Origin: Pictodentalium vernedei
Lineage: Eukaryota > Mollusca > Scaphopoda > Dentaliida > Dentaliidae
Length of the DNA stretch: 64,000 bases
Reading direction: 5' to 3'
Assembly (NCBI GenBank): GCA_031216915.1
Contig: CM062291.1
Span: forward strand, 32,306,484 to 32,370,483
Below are positions 21,663 through 31,403 of this stretch, one piece after another. The notes under the pieces are model-generated. The model had not been told where the DNA came from. It worked only from the letters and a program-made list of their open reading frames with translations, and did no database searches. A program made the position numbers and the translations under genes. Numbering within the stretch: the stretch's first letter is position 1; every line of letters begins with the position of its first letter.

Positions 21663-21820
21663 CCCTTTACCTAACATGGAAAGCAGACGACACCTGCAAA
21701 CGAAATTCTTGAATAACTAATAGGGTCATAACCTATGATTTTGAGACGAAAAAGATAATGAAAATTGTTGATTTTTTAGAATAGCGTTGGCCGGTTTTGA
21801 CGATTACGTTGAGTAAAGGG
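21663..21820. mobile_element. Family B TTAA element, copy 5, hairpin deleted
   Basis: Flanked by TTAA (21659-21662 and 21821-21824), ends CCCTTTACCTAACATGG and ...ACGTTGAGTAAAGGG. The core palindrome is missing: the sequence jumps from 'ttgaataactaata' to 'gggtcataacctatg', leaving one arm only. This is the expected outcome of replication slippage across a hairpin. Confidence 0.85.
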
Positions 21821-21962
21821 TTAACCATTTTGAATTGTACCAACTTTGGTTGAGATTCTAAGTAAAAAAAAGGGGCCATAACTCATGTAAAAATAATTGG
21901 ATGGAACCCATATTCAAACCTGTCCTGTATTACTAGCTGGGTAATAGACATGCCAACTTTGG

Positions 21963-22185
21963 TTGTTTGTTGGTGGTTAACATCACACATTTATGCACCA
22001 TGGCTAATCGTGACACAACATGGAGATGAAGTCAAGTTTAGTCAATCGTTGATCAACATGTTGCCCATTTTAGCGGACTTTCACCCCAAGCATTGGTGAC
22101 TGGGTCCTATTTTACTAGTAAAGCGGAACTGGTTTGCCACAGTAAACAAGTGCTGCTTACTTCCCGGGGTTCCCACGGGGATCCA
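21963..22185 (-). mobile_element. SINE2-type retroposon, copy 4
   Basis: 'gttggtggttaacatcacacatttatgcaccatggctaatcgtgac' leads into 'caagcattggtgactgggtcc' and 'gcttacttcccggggttcccac'. It is one of the clearer copies. A GGACGGAC-type repeat end (about 22190-22330) follows directly. Confidence 0.7.
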
Positions 22186-22748
22186 ACTTTGGTTGAGATC
22201 AAATAATCCAACTGGAGCTATCGGTTGGAAACCCAAAATGTTAATGGACGAACAGATGGTCAGACAGATGGATGGACATACAGACAAACAGATGGATGGA
22301 CAGACAGAATGATTACATAATGACTGTTTTTCAAATAGGAGTATAAAAATGAGTTTGTACATCAGTCGTAAGTTTCAACATGCTACAAAATGTGGAAAAA
22401 TCATGGTATTTCCACTATTCTCCTTGCTAAAAAGGAGTCACACAGTGTTCCAACATAAAGTCGAGAGATACTGACCCAATTATTAAGTTAGAAAGTCTGA
22501 CAGTTACCTGAAGTTGCTCGATAATTCTTTCAAGTAGGACTTATATTTCATCATAATTTGGGAGAATCCATTTTGGATTCTCGTGAAAATGGTGGCGAAA
22601 ATCCATACCTGCTATGAGTGTCCTATGAGGCCACCATGGTTGAACCCGTGTTGTATTACAGATAACACGTTTTATCATTTTACCCAACACAGCTTTTCAA
22701 TTTTTAAAACAAACTGAATTTGATCATTTTTTTTTTAAAATAAACAAT

Positions 22749-23162
22749 GTTTTTTGTTTTGTTTTTATTGGGGTTTGACACACTAACAGCCAGGGTCATA
22801 TCATGTCGATGACAGTTTTACTGGTGGAGGAAGCCGGAGTACCCGGAGAAAAACCACCGAGCAACAACGAGCAGCTGTCGGCTCTCCAACATCGTAACTC
22901 TGAACTCTGCACCGCGGCACAGGCAGGGTTAGATTGGTTGAAGACATGCGCACCATCGACGTGCAGTACGCCTTAGTACACAGCGTCATCGTGCCCCCAT
23001 GTAGGCAATCGAGGTGAAGTGCCTTGCCCAAGGACACAACGCGGGAGCGCAAATCAGTCGCTGAAATGGTCACCCATCCAACTACTAACTGCGCACGACG
23101 TTGCTTAAGTTCGGTGATCTGACGAGAACCGGTTACCGTGACGCCATCGCGCCCCCCAAAAT
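22749..23162 (-). mobile_element. SINE with a 5S rRNA-derived head, copy 2
   Basis: Same organisation as 1988-2392: the box C-like complement GGTCACCCATCC lies at 23068-23079, with 'gttgcttaagttcggtgatctgacg' to the right. The common body has 'cttgcccaaggacacaacgc' and the tail starts 'ttggggtttgacacac'. The 12-bp duplication AAAATAAACAAT (22737-22748 and 23163-23174) is exact. It lies inside the C element of the D copy at 22535. Confidence 0.87.
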
Positions 23163-23453
23163 AAAATAAACAATACTGACGAATAAAACATTTCAAATAT
23201 GGATGTCATTGGAACCAGCTTACTGAGCTTGTTCCAATGACAGCCATATTTGTACAATTTTATTGACAAAGTGTTAGGATATTTCACGGTCACGTTGGCC
23301 TTGTATTGGTTAATTTGTTAATATGTTAACCCTTTACCCAATGCAGACGATATCCAAATGTATCATTTTAAATATCATTTTTTTGAATTTTTCAAAAAAT
23401 TTCAACAAAACAATATCATGTGACCCTTCAATGGAACGAGCTCATTCCAGAGG

Positions 23454-24540
23454 TAGAGGTGGGTCAGTGGTGAATTTTCAAGTCGGTATCGGTGTTTTTT
23501 AAGAAGCAAAACCACGGTTGCGGCGCGGTTATTAATGGTGGAACAGGCAAAGTTCATTCATCGAATTTAGGTTGATTTTGCAAACTTGCTTACCCAGTGC
23601 AGTGTGTGAACAACGTCGAAACGTCGTCGGCCTTTGACAAAAGATAAATTAATAGAACTGAAAAGAATGTTTGGCTTATTGATGTATACTGTAAAGTTCA
23701 AATTACGCAAAAATTTGTAGAGTTCAGGTTGGGTTTTAACTTCGAAAATGCGGACTTTCCTTTGAGTGTCTTTCCGCTCCGGGAAAATGGAAGAAGTTAT
23801 AAAACACTGGCAAATTTAATATTATTCAAAACAAATTTGGAAAGTGTCAGTTATGGAAAAAAGTATTCTGCTGTGTGCAGAATGAATTTCCTTAAGAATC
23901 TGGGTTTTTTCTCCTGAGTAAATATATTTTTAAATTTAAACTGAAAATACCCATAATGCATTGCCCTATTAAAAATATGGGGTAGGAGAAGGTAAAAAAG
24001 TTACCAATAATGTTTGCCGACGTTTTGGGCTCTCTTTAAACCCAAACGTCTGATAGTCCGAAATCTGGTGAAATTGTTTTCATGAAGTTATTCTAAATAA
24101 TGCCAAACAGTAACCCACAGACTTTTAGCTTGTTCCGCCTTTGTTAACCCTTTACCTAAAATGAAAAGCAGACGACACTTTCAAAAAAAATTCTTGAGTA
24201 ACTAATGTTTTTCATTTTTTGTCTCAAAAACATAGGTTATGACCCCTCGTTGGAACGAGCTCGACGAGCTCGTTCCAACAAGGGGTCATAACATATGTTT
24301 TTGAGACAAAAAATGAAAAAATAATGAACATTAATTGGCAATTTTTGAGATTAGCGCTGGCCGGTTTTGGCCGTTACGTTGGGTAAAGGGTTAAATATCG
24401 AAACTATGAAAATGCGGAATGGAGAACGGATTTTATCTGCCACCAAAAATGTCAGTGTTTTCAAATTAATGCGATACAGTTTTTTGGTGGTGGTCCAAAA
24501 CCAAAACCTCACCGAAAATACCGACACCGACTCAGCTCTA
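23454..24540. mobile_element. hAT-like element h10 (1087 bp) carrying a B element
   Basis: Ends TAGAGGTGGGTCAGTGG and ...ACCGACTCAGCTCTA, with 'gtcggtatcggtg' and 'caccgaaaataccgacacc' below the ends. The flanks TCCAGAGG and CAAAGAGG match at 5 of 8. No transposase is visible. The 62-codon frame at 23729-23917 has no known motif. The B element (24148-24390) lies inside. Confidence 0.75.
24148..24390. mobile_element. Family B TTAA element, copy 2 (innermost of the nest)
   Basis: Flanked by TTAA (24144-24147 and 24391-24394). Ends CCCTTTACCTAAAATG and ...CCGTTACGTTGGGTAAAGGG. Intact core palindrome 'aggttatgacccctcgttgg' and complement. It is the youngest layer of the nest by position. Confidence 0.9.
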
Positions 24541-25147
24541 CAAAGAGGGGTCACATGATATGGCTTTGTTGACATTTTTTGAAAAATAATATTTTTTCAG
24601 CTGCTGAATTTGCATATTACGCGGGCAGATGTGGCCGATTCGGTGGCTAAAGGGTTAAAGGGTTGAATTGACTTTCCTTCGAATCCTAGTAAAGGTGCAC
24701 AAGAATCTGCATGGATTCTTGCTGGTTTTGTTGCACAAATCTTTGCGTGAATCGATTCTCAGATTCTTGTCGAAATATAAGCCCTGCTCAAGGTACTGCG
24801 TGTTCCTCCACCCATAAAACTGTCCGACTCAATATTACCCTGGATGCAGAAAGTCTCATACCAAGTAATGGTGTTTTTTTTAATACACAGAGAATCTCTA
24901 ACGATTTGACATTTTGATATGAAATTCTGAACAAAGTTCACTAAAACTAACTTGTGATCAATTTTGTTGAACAAGGTTCAGAAATTTTATTTCTAAACAT
25001 GTGACGATTTTGAGATTATTTTTATCACATGTGTAATTTAATCCCTTACCGAATGTAACATCTAAAATTGGTCTGGTCAGCAGTGTTCACAAAAATTTAC
25101 AAGCAAATTTCATTATTTTTCAAATTTTGCCTCTAAACGATAGTTTA

Positions 25148-25782
25148 CAGTACAAGTCAAAATAAGTTACAGTAAGTATACTGCTGCTCCTGCACGGATA
25201 AGATCAGAATCTGACATCATGATGTTAGCTTCTGGTCTTATCAGAGTGTGAAGAGAAAGATACATAGTTTATAGTGGTTATCCTACAACTTATTTTGACA
25301 GGCCTGACATTCTTAAATATACAGGAGGGCAAAAAATCGCTCTCCTCACATGGCCTAGGGGAGCGATTAGCTCTCCTCAAGCCTACAGCCTACATAAGCT
25401 AAAATTAGCAAAATGAAGTTGTACTATTAATGAATTCTGCCAAGTGGGCTTTGTACATTTTATTTGGTGCTGCTAACCAGGTAGTCTCTGTGAGATGGCT
25501 ACACTGCCCCTCCCACACCTCCGGGCCTTGGTAAGGCCTGGAGGTGTGGGAGGGGCACCAAGGCCTGGAGGTGTGGGAGGGGCAGTATAGCCACATTGCA
25601 GAGACCATTAACATTGCAGAGATCTGAAAACCTGTGTGTTTTAGGAATAGGCTGTTGTGGTAATCATTATTTTCTAAGGCTAGGAGGGCTATTTTTCGCT
25701 CTCCTCAATTTTTTAAGGCGAGCAGTAGGCGAGCGAATAAATCGCTCTCCTGAAAATGCCGGGCCTGTTTTGACTTGTACTC
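25148..25782. mobile_element. TA-2 element, copy 1, carrying a G element
   Basis: Flanked by TA (25146-25147 and 25783-25784). Ends CAGTACAAGTCAAAATAAG and ...TTTTGACTTGTACTC. The interior 'actgctgctcctgca' and 'aatctgacatcatgatgttagcttctgg' matches the uninterrupted copy at 61128-61339. The G insertion at 25299-25767 lies 15 bp from the right end. Confidence 0.88.
25299..25767. mobile_element. G element, copy 2, inside TA-2
   Basis: Ends CAGGCCTGACATTCTTAAA and ...GAAAATGCCGGGCCTG; exact 6-bp duplication TTTTGA (25293-25298 and 25768-25773). The host TA-2 is known uninterrupted, so the boundaries are secure. The core palindrome 'ccacacctccgggccttgg' is followed by an extra partial copy of its right arm ('ggcctggaggtgtgggaggggca' twice, 25527-25586), a local duplication. 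Confidence 0.9.
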
Positions 25783-25891
25783 TATGGCTCTTCAGTGGAA
25801 TGAGCTGATCAAGCTCATTCCAATGAGGGGTCACAAGCTATGTATTCAAGTCAAAAATGAAAATCTTCAGAACTAAGCAGATGAATAGTTA

Positions 25892-26138
25892 ATATTTATT
25901 TATTTATTCATTGGTGTTTAAGGTCACATATTTTTGCACAATGGCTAATCATGACCACAACATGAGTATCAACTCAAGACCTGGGGTGAGCGTTAGTTAA
26001 TAAGCCATGTTGCTCATTTTACAGGGGTTTGCACCTCCCAAGGTACTGGTGACTGGGTCCCATTTTACCAGTAAAACAGAGCCTGTTTATCACAGTGAAC
26101 AGGCACTGCTTCACTTCCCGATGTTCCTGCCGGGAGAT
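25892..26138 (-). mobile_element. SINE2-type retroposon, copy 5
   Basis: (TATT)n tail, 'ggtgtttaaggtcacatatttttgcacaatggctaatcatgac', then 'aggtactggtgactgggtcccattttaccagtaaaacagagcc' and 'cacttcccgatgttcc'. It is followed within 20 bp by another copy in the same orientation. Confidence 0.72.
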
Positions 26139-26157
26139 GAATAGTTAATGATACATA

Positions 26158-26385
26158 TTTTATTTATTGGTGTTTATAAAGTCAAATATTTCTGTGCAAT
26201 GCTAATCATGACAGAAACATGGAGATAAAGTCAAGTTTAGTCAATTATTTATACCCATGTTGTCCATTTTAGTGGACTTACACCCCAAGCATTGGTGACT
26301 GGGTTCTATTTTACCAATAAAACAGAGCTAGTTTACCACAGCAAACAAGCACTGCTTCACTTTCCGAGGTTCCCACAGGCGCAAT
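26158..26385 (-). mobile_element. SINE2-type retroposon, copy 6
   Basis: Tandem neighbour of copy 5, same orientation: 'ttattggtgtttataaagtcaaatatttctg' to 'ttccgaggttcccacaggcgc'. The word 'gatgaatagttaat' occurs on both sides of copy 5 (about 25879 and 26140), so it is probably the target duplication of copy 5. Confidence 0.7.
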
Positions 26386-26402
26386 GAAATATAAATGATT
26401 AA

Positions 26403-26688
26403 CAGGGCCATATCCAGGACGTTTTAGGTACCGGTATAAAAATATGCCTGAGGCAATTGCACTCCGATTTAAAAAACAAAAAAAAAGAAGAAGAAAAAAA
26501 AAGCATCCAACGGGTATACGGAAAACATGTGGAAGCATTACGGTAATTTCAAATTTTGTATCTTGCATTGCATTGCGTTCAGTATGGTAATCCTACTTTC
26601 AGTCTCTGTATCTACTGCCAACAGCCTTCGGTTATGCCGGAGGCATATATGGACAGATGTCCCCAAGTTATCCCTGGATATGGCCCTG
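26403..26688. mobile_element. CAGGGCCATATCC-ended element h14 (286 bp)
   Basis: Ends CAGGGCCATATCCAGGA and ...CCCTGGATATGGCCCTG are inverted repeats of about 16 bp; exact 5-bp duplication ATTAA (26398-26402 and 26689-26693). An A-rich run (26466-26502) lies inside. There is no long core palindrome, unlike most families here. Single copy in the window. Confidence 0.82.
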
Positions 26689-26744
26689 ATTAATGTAATA
26701 TTTCACTTCCAAAACCAACTCACTCACAATGTTACAGGATCGAC

Positions 26745-27190
26745 CAGGCCTGGTATTCTTAAAAATGCAGGAGGGCTAAAAATTGCCCCCACTCACAGGG
26801 TCTAGGAAAGCGATTAGCTCTCCTCAAGCTCACAAAAGCTAAAAGTGGAAAAATTAAGTTTTACTATTAATGAATTCTGCCTGGTGTGCTTTGTACATTT
26901 TATTTAGTGCTGCTAACAAGGTCGTCTCAGTGAAAGGGCTACACTGCCCCTCCCACACCTCCGGGCCTTGGCAAGGCCCGGAGGAGAGGGAGGGGCAGTG
27001 TGGCCATCTTACAGGGACCACTAACCTGGAGATCTGAAAAGATGTGGGCTTTAGGAATAGGCCGTTATGGTAATCATTATTTTCTAAGACCAGGAGGGCT
27101 AGTTTTTGCCCTCCTTAATATTTTTTTTAAGGCGAGCAGTAGGCGAGTTAGGCTAGGGAATAAATCACTATCCAGAAAATGTCAGGCCTG
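26745..27190. mobile_element. G element, copy 3
   Basis: Ends CAGGCCTGGTATTCTTAAA and ...GAAAATGTCAGGCCTG; flanks ATCGAC and ATCGAT (26739-26744 and 27191-27196; 5 of 6). The core 'ctcccacacctccgggccttggc' and its complement lie at about 26948-26997. Confidence 0.88.
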
Positions 27191-27196
27191 ATCGAT

Positions 27197-28016
27197 GTTG
27201 ACTTTTGACATCACACTTTCATCAGAAATGTTGTGAACTATATTTCCGTAGAATGCTATTTGACGGTGATTATGTGATAAAATAATTTGAGAAAATGAAG
27301 CCACTTTTTGTGACTGAATAACAATTAAGGAAATAATTAGTAAAAGGGTAAAAGCAACATGTATCAATGATCACAGTGTGTATCAGAGAATTAAAAACAA
27401 GGACATGGGCGGTTCTATTCACTATAGCAGATGGTTTCACAATCTATTTCCTCAAGTGTGAATAATTATCTCTGAGCACTGCTGAGAGTTCTTAAAGACC
27501 TTTCTCACTCAAAGAGCTTTTCAGTGTTCTATTCAACAAAATTCTATTGGCTTACACAATGTTCAATGCAAAACCTCAAAACACACTCCTGGTTCTATTG
27601 AGTAGATGATAAATAGAAACATGAAAAGTACTTCTTAAAAGCTGACAATTGGACGGCTCTAAGTATTATGTGAAAGCGTTTACTTATACCACTACATGGA
27701 AACACCACGTGCTGAATCGGAAAGGCTTTCAAAGTGTTTAATGCAAAACATATCGATTGAAAGCATGTATTAATACCATATTTCTTTCTATTTTACAATT
27801 GTCTTTGTCAAAGAGTAACAGGATTGAGTACCTGTTATGGTGTCCGTTCGTATTTAAATATTAATCTTAAGCCCTATTAAATAATATTCCACTCTTTGTT
27901 TGTCATTTACTTCATCTGCAGACCAAGATCAATTCAAACTGTTTTCTGATCGAGTTATGTGTTTGTTTAAATTTTCAAATATTTGCTCTTCAAAGTGAGG
28001 CAATAATGTACAGTCA
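27197..28016. other. No recognisable feature
   Basis: AT-rich sequence without terminal repeats, tandem units or a coding signal. It is one of the longest repeat-free stretches here. Confidence 0.55.
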
Positions 28017-28024
28017 TTAGTGAC

Positions 28025-28277
28025 CAAGCCTGAAAATAAGCAGACAGTCATCTTCAGAAAGAGGACCCCAGAGGGTGAATTTGGTGATGCTACCCTGCAC
28101 AGCAGGGTAGCATCACTAAATTTACCCTCTGTGAACCTCAGTCTGAATCAAGATCTCAAACCTAAACAGCAAGAGTTACCCAGAGGATAAATTGGAATAC
28201 CCTATGGGATAGCATCAGAAAATTCACCCTCTTGGGACCTCATTCTGCAAATGACAGATTGCTTATTTTCAGACTTG
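28025..28277. mobile_element. hAT-like element h11, copy 3
   Basis: Ends CAAGCCTGAAAATAAGCAG and ...GCTTATTTTCAGACTTG; flanks TTAGTGAC and TTAATGAC (7 of 8; 28017-28024 and 28278-28285). Interior palindrome 'ggtgatgctaccctgca' and complement near 28083-28115. Confidence 0.87.
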
Positions 28278-28439
28278 TTAATGACATTCACTAAACTCTA
28301 CCCAAAGTAAAGCTTTGAGATGAAGCAGTCAAGATGTGGCATCAGTAAGAGTGGTAGTGCCAAGTTTACATGTATATGCCGTAACTTTATCCAAAGTTGT
28401 TTTCACTTTAATTTCACAATTGCAACTAGAGAATAAATC

Positions 28440-28560
28440 TAGGGCTGCACGGTAATTCGGTATTTTACCGAAACTCGGTATTCCTTTCAATACCGTGTAA
28501 ATACCGAGCAATTTTCAACTTAATCGGTATACCGACTTTCATGGTATTATCGAATAAAAA
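28440..28560. repeat. Left-end fragment of an h3-like element
   Basis: TAGGGCTGCACGGTAATTCGG followed by 'taccgaaactcggtattcc' and 'ataccgtgtaaataccgag'. The matching right end is not found downstream. A related, interrupted relic lies around 46090-46145 and 47133-47220. Confidence 0.6.
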
Positions 28561-28971
28561 AAGTCCATATGTGCCACGAAAATGTGAAATGAGATGTATG
28601 TGGGGCTAACCAATTGCATCTTACATCAAAGAAAGACTGAAAAATTACATACTTTAGACTAATGCGCTCCCGTTAATTTGTCGAAACAAGCTTCCATCGA
28701 ATGGTGTGAAATTGGTAATTGATAACTTCGCAAATTCAATGCATGTTTAATATCGGACATGCTGTTCCATTGCCCATAGCACAATTAAGAGAACAATAAA
28801 TTTAATGCTTCTTTGTTCGACTACATCCTATCTCAAAGTATTTTAAATCTTGAGGATATTCCGTGAAACTACTACGACTCAGAACTCCATCCATAGGGCA
28901 AACGTTCTATACATACATGACATGATAACAAAGCATGTTACAAAGTTATGCAGAATTCTATGGTGATAAAA

Positions 28972-29144
28972 CAGCCCTGGGAATTAACCTAGGCAACCTG
29001 CAATGCCTAGGCAACCTGCAATTGATGCCTTTTGCCTAAACATTTTCAGTTTTCCAAAGCAATTTTGTTGCATACAATGCTTTCGCACTCAACAAAATTG
29101 AAACACAATTTTGCCGCGGCAAAATTTTCGAATTTCCAGGGCTG
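28972..29144. mobile_element. CAGCCCTGG-ended element (173 bp)
   Basis: Ends CAGCCCTGGGAATT and ...AATTTCCAGGGCTG, with exact 6-bp duplication ATAAAA (28966-28971 and 29145-29150). Internal direct repeat 'cctaggcaacctgcaat'. Small CAGCCC-ended elements with 6-bp duplications group with G by target length, not by sequence. Confidence 0.75.
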
Positions 29145-29259
29145 ATAAAAATAGAGAAACAAATTCTTTCATTTGGACATTGCATACTGTTGATCAACAG
29201 GAACTCAATTTTCATGGCAACATTTTTTATTCATCAAATTAGCATTAATCTCAATTTTA

Positions 29260-29503
29260 CAGTATGTGGCGAGTGGATTGTAACTAAATCACTCGCAGAG
29301 TGGAGTTATCACCAAAGCTGTAACTTTCAAATTTTGTACATATCAACAAAAAAAACAAGCAATGTTTCAGCCAATGGACCTCCGGGTCCATTGGCTGAAA
29401 CTTTGCTTGTGCTGATTATGCTTTGCAACAAATTTGTAATTATTGCTTGGGTGCAATCTCCACTCTGTGGGTGATTTAGTGATAATACCCTCTCCATGTA
29501 CTG
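29260..29503. mobile_element. TA-1 element, copy 2
   Basis: Flanked by TA (29258-29259 and 29504-29505); ends CAGTATGTGGCGAGTGG and ...CTCTCCATGTACTG. Core 'gccaatggacctccgggtcc' and complement. The loop is shorter than in copy 1. Confidence 0.9.
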
Positions 29504-29563
29504 TACATGTGTCGGAAAAAATACAATGGACACACCAGTTAAAATCAACTTTTGGACTTTTAA

Positions 29564-29790
29564 CCCTTTACCTAACATGAAAAGCAGATGACACTTGCAA
29601 ACAAAATTCTTGAGTAACTAATTTTTTTTCATTTTGTCTCAAAAACATAGGTGATGACGCCTCATTGGAACGAGCTCAATGAGCTCATTCCAATGAGGGG
29701 TCATAACCTACATGTATGTTTTTGAGACAAAAAATGAAAATTGATTGGCGATTTTTTAGAATAGCGCTGGCCGTTACGTTGGGTAAAGGG
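29564..29790. mobile_element. Family B TTAA element, copy 3
   Basis: Flanked by TTAA (29560-29563 and 29791-29794). Ends CCCTTTACCTAACATG and ...GTTACGTTGGGTAAAGGG. The core hairpin ('gcctcattggaacgagctca' and complement) is intact. The right arm has lost 'ggttttgg'. Confidence 0.9.
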
Positions 29791-29860
29791 TTAAAATAAG
29801 GAAGTTTCTAGACACTGGCAATAAAAACTTTCGAGTAGGGGTAATTTTGTTGAGTAGGTA

Positions 29861-30118
29861 CAGTACATGGAGAGTGGATTGTAAGTAAATCACGCAGGGA
29901 GTGGAGTTATCACCCAAACTATCACTTTCAAATTCTGTACATGTGGACAAGAAAACACAAACAATGTTTCAGCCAATGGACCTCTGGGTATAACCCAGAG
30001 GTCCATTGGCTGGAACTTTGCTGGTGATTGTTATGCTTTGCAACAAATGTGCAATTATTGCTTGGGTGGGATCACCACTCTGCAGGTTATTTAGAGATAA
30101 TGCACTCTCCACGTACTG
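29861..30118. mobile_element. TA-1 element, copy 3
   Basis: Flanked by TA (29859-29860 and 30119-30120); ends CAGTACATGGAGAGTGG and ...CACTCTCCACGTACTG. Core 'gccaatggacctctgggta' mirrored: both arms carry the change from 'ctccggg' to 'ctctggg', so the arms changed together. Confidence 0.9.
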
Positions 30119-30120
30119 TA

Positions 30121-30600
30121 CATGTAGGGAATAAGCAAACAAACAATTCTTTAATTGCAGCCTGATTATTTTTTTATCAGTTTCTATGGATGTAAATAAT
30201 ACGTTGATGATAGTACATGTAAATTGCTTGCTGAAATACTCCAGTTGCAATATGTTTCTTATTATATGCAAGTTGGAGTTAAAAATAAGATAAACAGGCA
30301 CCAAGTGTAACAATGAATGGATCAACACAAGAAATAATACACAATAAGCTAATCTTGACTGTTCAAAAATCTATAAATAGACTGCAGTAACAATAGTCAG
30401 TACTCCAGAAGGCCTGTAAAAAATGTGGCAGTGAATGTTCAGGTCTGCAAAGGTTGCACAACTTCCGTATTGCGCAAACTATTTTTCACTCTCGCAACTA
30501 TTTTGGAGAAATGGGTCTGTGGTAGTAAATTTTGTATTTTTATCATAGAATAATGGGTGCAGTCTTTTGAAGGGAGTTATAGCTTCCGTCCTCCAAGGTT
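30121..30600. other. No recognisable feature
   Basis: AT-rich sequence with no structure found. Confidence 0.5.
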
Positions 30601-30681
30601 ATTGCAAAATCAACTTAAGGAGAGCCATAATTGCTCGCCTTAAGGGCTGTAATAGATCTCCTTAAACCTTCAATTCCTTTA

Positions 30682-30926
30682 TTGACCCAAAACCCAACAC
30701 AGACGATACCAAATTTTTTTATTTTAATATCATTTTTTTTAATTTTTCCAAAAATTTCAACAAAACCCTATCATGTGACCCCTCTTTGGAATGAGCTCGT
30801 CGAGCTCGTTCCAAAGAGGGGGTCACATGATATGCTTTTGTTGAAATTTTTTGAAAAATAATATTTTTTCAGCTGCTGAATTTGCATATTGCCCGTGCGG
30901 ATGTGGCCAATTTGTTGGGTAAAGAG
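30682..30926. mobile_element. Family A TTAA element, copy 5
   Basis: Right flank TTAA at 30927-30930 with end ...TTGTTGGGTAAAGAG; the left terminus is worn ('ttgacccaaaacccaacacagacg'). Core 'gacccctctttggaatgagctcg' and complement. It lies between two pieces of a CAGGCC-ended element (about 30605-30680 and 30931-31022; compare 9219-9398). Confidence 0.82.
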
Positions 30927-31059
30927 TTAATAACTGACTTTAGTACAGAATACCGGTAGCTCTCATAGCACAGGTTTAGGGGAGCCATAGTTGTGCCTCT
31001 AGATTTTTAAAAATCCAGGCCTTGTGATGTGGTTCCAGAAGGTTGTGAATTAAATCTTT

Positions 31060-31245
31060 ATTATTTATTGATTTATTTTTTGGGGTTTAATGACATTTTC
31101 GACAGAATGACATTGTGGACAGCCAGGGTCATCTCATGCCAGTTTTATGGGTGGAGGAAGAGTACCCAGAGAAAACCATTGAGCAAATGTCAGGCTCCAC
31201 CACATACTAACTCCACACAAGTAGGGTTACATTTGTTGAATATTC
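31060..31245 (-). mobile_element. SINE fragment with the 5S-class tail
   Basis: 'ttttttggggtttaatgacattttcgac', 'agccagggtcatctcatgcc' and 'tggaggaagagtacccagagaaaacc' match the tail and body of the 5S-headed copies. It is truncated before any head. Confidence 0.7.
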
Positions 31246-31403
31246 TTTAAAAATCTTCTTCAGATCCACAAGTCAGAATCTTGTAAGGTCAGATTCAAGT
31301 TTGTTTGAATCAAGTTCATGGGTTCATATTTGGGTTGCTTACGGGAGCACAAACTTTAACCTAGGCCCATATGAGGAATATTCTTTAAAATTTTCTTCTT
31401 TTG

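Larger units (their letters stand above)
23330..24654. mobile_element. Family A TTAA element, copy 4, carrying h10
   Basis: Flanked by TTAA (23326-23329 and 24655-24658). The left arm, including 'gcagacgatatccaaatgtat', and the right arm 'gctgctgaatttgcatattacgcg' match other A copies. The central palindrome is cut after 'gaacgagctcattcc' by h10 (23454-24540) and resumes at 'caaagaggggtcacatgatatgg'. The target was a TTAA inside the 3' part of a C element. Confidence 0.88.
22535..24786 (+). mobile_element. D element, copy 3: outer shell of a multi-level nest
   Basis: Left end TAGGACTTATATTTCATC, right end ...GTCGAAATATAAGCCCTG. The flanks 'tcaag' and 'ctcaag' suggest a worn short duplication. 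The interior begins like the intact copy at 31404 ('ttgggagaatccat...gattctcgtg', 'gaggccaccatggttgaa') and ends like it ('gcatggattcttgctggttttgttgc'). Its embedded C element has received a 5S-headed SINE (22749-23162) and a family A element (23330-24654), which in turn carries h10, which carries a family B element. Confidence 0.85.
25039..25875. mobile_element. Degraded B-like element carrying TA-2 and G
   Basis: Left remnant 'cccttaccgaatgtaacatctaaaattggtctggtcagc' and right remnant 'gagctcattccaatgaggggtcacaagctatgtattcaagtcaaaaatgaaaatc' correspond to the two arms of family B. The TA-2 element sits between them and is itself cut by a G element. The right terminus is lost near the following SINE2. 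Confidence 0.65.
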
